Part shown: positions 6,839-9,923 of the stretch, in pieces
Numbering within the stretch: the first letter of the stretch is position 1
Layout: every line of letters starts with the position of its first letter
Assembly: GCA_000720805.1 (NCBI GenBank)
Contig: JODI01000157.1
Span: forward strand, 1-9,923
Source of the DNA: Streptomyces violaceoruber
GTDB taxonomy: Bacteria; Actinomycetota; Actinomycetes; Streptomycetales; Streptomycetaceae
Direction: 5' to 3'
DNA length: 9,923 bases
Notes under the pieces: model-generated
The model's database searches: none
What the model saw: only the letters and a program-made list of their open reading frames with translations
Told to the model about the DNA's origin: nothing
Position numbers and translations under genes: made by a program

Positions 6839-8759
6839 CGATGGCCTCCTTGAGCGCCGTGGCGAGCTGCTCCGCCTTGAACGGCATACCGTTGACCTGG
6901 TTGTACGAGTGGGCGTCGACCAGGTACTTCGCCCGCACGAGCGTGGCGAGCTGCCCGAGGTTCATCTCGGGGATCACCACCTTGTCGTACGCCTTCAGCA
7001 CCGCGCCCAGGTTCTTCGGGAACGGGTTGAGGTGGCGCAGATGCGCCTGCGCGATGGACTCGCCGGCCGTGCGCAGCCGCCGTACCGCCGCCGTGATCGG
7101 CCCGTAGGTGGAGCCCCAGCCCAGGACCAGGGTCCGCGCGCCGTGCGGATCGTCGACCTCGATGTCGGGTACGTCGACGCCGTCGATCTTGGCCTGCCGG
7201 ATGCGGACCATGAAGTCGTGGTTGGCGGGGTCGTAGGAGATGTTGCCCGTGCCGTCCTGCTTCTCGATGCCGCCGATGCGGTGTTCCAGGCCCGGAGTGC
7301 CGGGGATCGCCCACGGGCGGGCGAGGGTCTGCGGGTCACGCTTGTACGGCCAGAAGACCTCGCTGCCGTCGGCCAGGGTGTGGTTCGGCCCCTGTGTGAA
7401 CTGCACCCGCAGATCCGGCAGTTCGTCCAGCTCCGGGATGCGCCAGGGCTCGGAGCCGTTGGCCAGATAGCCGTCGGACAGCAGCATCACCGGGGTGCGG
7501 TAGGTCAGCGCGATGCGGGCCGCCTCCAAGGCCGCATCGAAGCAGTCCGCCGGGGTTCTCGGGGCGATCACCGGGACCGGGGCCTCGCCGTTGCGGCCGT
7601 ACATCGCCTGCAGCAGGTCCGCCTGCTCGGTCTTGGTCGGCAGACCCGTCGACGGACCGCCGCGCTGGATGTCGATCACCAACAAGGGCAGCTCCAGCGA
7701 CACGGCGAGGCCGATGGTCTCGCTCTTGAGCGCCACGCCCGGGCCGGAGGTGGTGGTGACGGCGAGCGAGCCGCCGAAGGCCGCGCCCAGGGCGGCGCCG
7801 ATGCCGGCGATCTCGTCCTCGGCCTGGAAGGTCCGCACACCGAAGTTCTTGTGCTTGCTGAGCTCGTGCAGGATGTCCGAGGCCGGGGTGATCGGGTAAG
7901 AGCCCAGGAACAGCGGCAGGTCCGACTGCCGGGACGCGGCGACCAGCCCGTAGGCCAGGGCCAGGTTCCCCGAGATGTTCCGGTAGGTGCCCACCGGGAA
8001 CGCCGTCGTCGCCGGCGCGATCTCGTAGGAGACCGCGAAGTCCTCCGTCGTCTCGCCGAAGTTCCAGCCCGCGCGGAAGGCGGCGATGTTCGCGGCGGCG
8101 ATGTCCGGTTTCTTGGCGAACTTCGACGTCAGGAACTTCTCCGTGCCCTCGGTGGGCCGGTGGTACATCCACGACAGCAGACCCAGCGCGAACATGTTCT
8201 TGCTGCGCTCGGCCTCCTTGCGGGTGAGGTCGAATTCCTTGAGCGCCTCGACGGTCAGGGTGGTCAGGGGGACCGGGTGGAGGTGGTACCCGTCGAGGGA
8301 GCCGTCTTCCAGCGGGGAGGTGGCGTACCCGACCTTCTGCATCGCGCGCTTGGTGAACTCGTCCGTGTTGACAATGATCTCCGCACCACGCGGCAGATCG
8401 CCCACGTTGGCCTTGAGGGCGGCCGGGTTCATCGCCACCAGCACGTTCGGCGCGTCGCCCGGCGTGAGGATGTCGTGATCGGCGAAGTGCAGCTGGAAGG
8501 ACGAGACGCCCGGCAGAGTGCCGGCGGGTGCACGGATCTCGGCGGGGAAGTTCGGCAGCGTCGACAGATCGTTGCCGAAGGACGCCGTCTCCGAGGTGAA
8601 GCGGTCACCGGTGAGCTGCATCCCGTCACCAGAGTCGCCCGCGAAACGAATGATCACCCGGTCCAGACGGCGGACGTCCTTCGCCCCTGCCGCTTTGCGC
8701 TGCTCTCCTGCGACGGTTCCGTCGGCCTGCTCCGCTGGGCTACTGACCTGGCTGGTCAC
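6831..8759 (-). CDS. korA: 2-oxoacid:ferredoxin oxidoreductase, alpha subunit (gamma-alpha fusion)
   Basis: The large subunit of KorAB, 642 aa, the usual size for the fused actinobacterial form. After a 33-residue Ala/Gly-rich leader, residues from about 34 to 220 form the gamma domain, beginning RVIIRFAGDSGDGMQLTGDRF, with PAEIRAPAGTLPGVSSFQL. From about 255 comes the alpha domain with the SYPITPASDILHELS motif (about 285), FQAEDEIAGIGAALGAAFGG, TTTSGPGVALKSE and GGPSTGLPTKTEQADLL (about 365), which binds 2-oxoacid and CoA. The C-terminal domain carries LVLGWGSTYGPITAAVRRL and a PFPKNLGAVL segment. The GTG at 8759 has AGGGAGG about 9 nt upstream. It is first in the korAB operon, and an electron-accepting ferredoxin must be encoded elsewhere. 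The homologous Mycobacterium KorAB lets the TCA cycle run without 2-oxoglutarate dehydrogenase. Confidence 0.96.
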   Translation of the reverse strand: MTSQVSSPAEQADGTVAGEQRKAAGAKDVRRLDRVIIRFAGDSGDGMQLTGDRFTSETASFGNDLSTLPNFPAEIRAPAGTLPGVSSFQLHFADHDILTPGDAPNVLVAMNPAALKANVGDLPRGAEIIVNTDEFTKRAMQKVGYATSPLEDGSLDGYHLHPVPLTTLTVEALKEFDLTRKEAERSKNMFALGLLSWMYHRPTEGTEKFLTSKFAKKPDIAAANIAAFRAGWNFGETTEDFAVSYEIAPATTAFPVGTYRNISGNLALAYGLVAASRQSDLPLFLGSYPITPASDILHELSKHKNFGVRTFQAEDEIAGIGAALGAAFGGSLAVTTTSGPGVALKSETIGLAVSLELPLLVIDIQRGGPSTGLPTKTEQADLLQAMYGRNGEAPVPVIAPRTPADCFDAALEAARIALTYRTPVMLLSDGYLANGSEPWRIPELDELPDLRVQFTQGPNHTLADGSEVFWPYKRDPQTLARPWAIPGTPGLEHRIGGIEKQDGTGNISYDPANHDFMVRIRQAKIDGVDVPDIEVDDPHGARTLVLGWGSTYGPITAAVRRLRTAGESIAQAHLRHLNPFPKNLGAVLKAYDKVVIPEMNLGQLATLVRAKYLVDAHSYNQVNGMPFKAEQLATALKEAIDG

Positions 8760-8813
8760 TGAACTGGACCTCCCTAGAGGCGGCTGTCTGGGAGCGACCG
8801 TCCCGCAGTCCCT

Positions 8814-8855
8814 CCCAGGATCAACCCTACGACGGTAAGGGTCGCCTTCCCTGGG
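8814..8855. promoter_or_regulatory. Nested inverted repeats upstream of korA
   Basis: Outer arms CCCAGG (8814-8819) and CCTGGG (8850-8855) enclose inner arms ACCCT (8824-8828) and AGGGT (8838-8842). The element starts 55 bp before the korA GTG, in the 216-bp gap after the response regulator. It could be a leader hairpin or an operator for korAB. The arms are seen directly and are modest in length; function is inference. A GTGACA/TCTCAA pair with 17-bp spacing near 8865-8895 (minus strand) is a possible but weak promoter. Confidence 0.35.
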
Positions 8856-8975
8856 TCATTCGCATGATGGACACGCTTTTGAGACGGTTCGACACCCGAC
8901 TTGTCACGTTTTACCGGCCCCCCGGCGCTTCCTTGAAGACGCTCGCTCTCGCGGGGCTGTTCTCCCTCGACCTGC

Positions 8976-9635
8976 TCACGAGTTCAGATAGGTGAGGACC
9001 GCCAGAACGCGTCGGTGGTCCCCGTCGCTCTGGGACAGCCCGAGCTTCAGGAAGATGTTGCTGACGTGCTTCTCGACGGCGCCGTCGCTCACCACCAGCT
9101 GCCGAGCGATCGCCGAGTTCGTCCGGCCCTCGGCCATCAGGCCCAGGACCTCCCGCTCTCTCGGGGTGAGCCCCGCGAGCACGTCCTGCTTGCGGGAGCG
9201 GCCCAGCAGCTGCGCGACGACCTCCGGATCGAGGGCCGTACCGCCCTCGGCCACCCGCACCACCGCGTCAACGAACTCACGCACCTCGGCTACCCGGTCC
9301 TTCAGCAGATAGCCGACGCCATGGCTGGAACCGGCCAGCAGTTCGGTGGCGTAGCGCTCCTCCACGTACTGCGACAGCACGAGCACGCCGAGTCCCGGAT
9401 GCGCCTTGCGCAGCTGGACCGCCGCCCGGACCCCCTCGTCGGTGTGGGTCGGCGGCATCCGTACGTCGGCGACCACGACATCCGGCAGGTCGCCCTGCGC
9501 GTCCAGCTCGGTGATGGTCTTGATCAACGCCTCACCGTCGCCCACCCCTGCCACGACATCGTGCCCACGGTCGGTCAGCAACCGGGTCAGGCCCTCCCTG
9601 AGCAGCACTGAATCCTCGGCGATGACCACCTGCAC
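8976..9635 (-). CDS. NarL/LuxR-family two-component response regulator
   Basis: A cytosolic DNA-binding response regulator of 219 aa, normal for the NarL/FixJ class. The receiver domain spans about 1-118 with acidic pocket Glu7-Asp8 (VVIAEDS), phospho-acceptor Asp57 (VVVADVRMPP), switch Ser88 (VLVLSQYVEERYA) and Lys112 (GYLLKDRV). The LuxR-type HTH spans about 154-215, with LTPREREVLGLMAEGRTNSAIA and SDGAVEKHVSNIFLKLGL. I chose GTG at 9635 because GGAGG lies 5 nt upstream; GTG at 9647 would add four residues. The frame stays open to 9896, but that extension is Pro/Arg-rich and ends in sequencing adapter, so it is not protein. This class normally pairs with a histidine kinase. None is in the window, and the contig ends about 230 bp upstream. 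It is encoded just upstream of korAB but separated by 216 bp, so a regulatory link is possible but unproven. Confidence 0.95.
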   Translation of the reverse strand: MQVVIAEDSVLLREGLTRLLTDRGHDVVAGVGDGEALIKTITELDAQGDLPDVVVADVRMPPTHTDEGVRAAVQLRKAHPGLGVLVLSQYVEERYATELLAGSSHGVGYLLKDRVAEVREFVDAVVRVAEGGTALDPEVVAQLLGRSRKQDVLAGLTPREREVLGLMAEGRTNSAIARQLVVSDGAVEKHVSNIFLKLGLSQSDGDHRRVLAVLTYLNS

Positions 9636-9867
9636 CCTGTCCTCCACGATTCTCGGCCCCCGTGCCCCTGTAACGGACCGATCCCGGCCCCGTCCCCATC
9701 CGTCGGCCCTCAGTATCCCGCGATCGGCCCCATCGCACCGGGCCTGTGGACAACTGCCTGACGTGCGGCTGGATTGCGGCGGGTTCGGGGGCGGGGGAGG
9801 TTCTCGGCCGAGTGGCGGACGGACAGGGGGTGGCAGGGAGATGGGTGGTTGGGGGAGTGTTCTTGGT

Positions 9868-9923
9868 CTGTCTCTTATACACATCTCCGAGCCCACGAGA
9901 CTAAGGCGAATCTCGTATGCCGT
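9868..9923 (+). other. Illumina Nextera adapter contamination (not genomic)
   Basis: CTGTCTCTTATACACATCT (9868-9886) is the 19-bp Tn5 mosaic end used in Nextera libraries. It is followed by CCGAGCCCACGAGAC (9887-9901), the Nextera read-2 adapter, then TAAGGCGA (9902-9909), which matches index N701, and ATCTCGTATGCCGT (9910-9923), the start of P7. The order and spacing are exact. Genomic sequence therefore ends at about 9867, and the minus-strand reading MGSEMCIRD is a translation of adapter. Confidence 0.99.

Noticed and set aside
6747..8762. A 671-aa plus-strand open frame opposite korAB
   Set aside because: It is antisense to a clear korA/korB pair, is Arg/Gly/Val-rich with no family motifs, and is the usual shadow frame of high-GC DNA.
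9868..9886. A Tn5-type transposon mosaic end
   Set aside because: It is followed directly by Nextera adapter, index and P7 sequence, so it is library chemistry and not a resident transposon.
9636..9896. An 87-residue N-terminal extension of the response regulator
   Set aside because: It is Pro/Arg-rich without domain character, begins in adapter sequence, and the receiver domain starts at a GTG with its own GGAGG site.

Overview
The window is high-GC DNA. Its codon usage, GTG/TTG starts and gene families point to Streptomyces or a close relative: a Streptomyces griseus-type secreted aminopeptidase, a DUF6082-type protein, an actinobacterial KorAB pair and a NarL-type response regulator. It is almost certainly the end of a draft contig, because the last 56 bases are Illumina Nextera adapter and not genome.

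Layout from left to right. The C-terminal part of a TPR-like protein (+, entering from the left edge) converges on a secreted zinc aminopeptidase (-). Upstream of the aminopeptidase are palindromes and then a decayed C-terminal remnant of a drug-efflux MFS transporter (+). The remnant runs head-on into rarD (-), an EamA/RarD permease, and the 3' ends of the two reading frames overlap antisense by 268 bp. A strong stem-loop separates rarD from qorB (-), an NmrA-type NAD(P)H:quinone oxidoreductase. The qorB promoter region carries a palindrome cluster resembling HxlR-family operators, but no HxlR gene is present. A gene-free stretch with short repeats follows.

Next come a DUF6082-family gene (+) and a small conserved Streptomyces protein (+), ended by a perfect 23-bp hairpin that also serves the convergent korAB operon. 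korA and korB (-) overlap by 8 bp and encode both subunits of a 2-oxoacid (probably 2-oxoglutarate):ferredoxin oxidoreductase. A LuxR/NarL-type response regulator (-) lies upstream, and any partner kinase is beyond the contig end.

The genes are mostly independent units. The only clear complex is KorA-KorB, a CoA-dependent low-potential bypass of 2-oxoglutarate dehydrogenase. I found no CRISPR array, RNA gene, prophage, insertion sequence or convincing new multi-gene system. The points most worth a second look are the adapter-contaminated end (which creates a false N-terminal extension on the response regulator), the antisense-fused MFS remnant and rarD, the orphan HxlR-like operator, and the repeats upstream of the DUF6082 gene.
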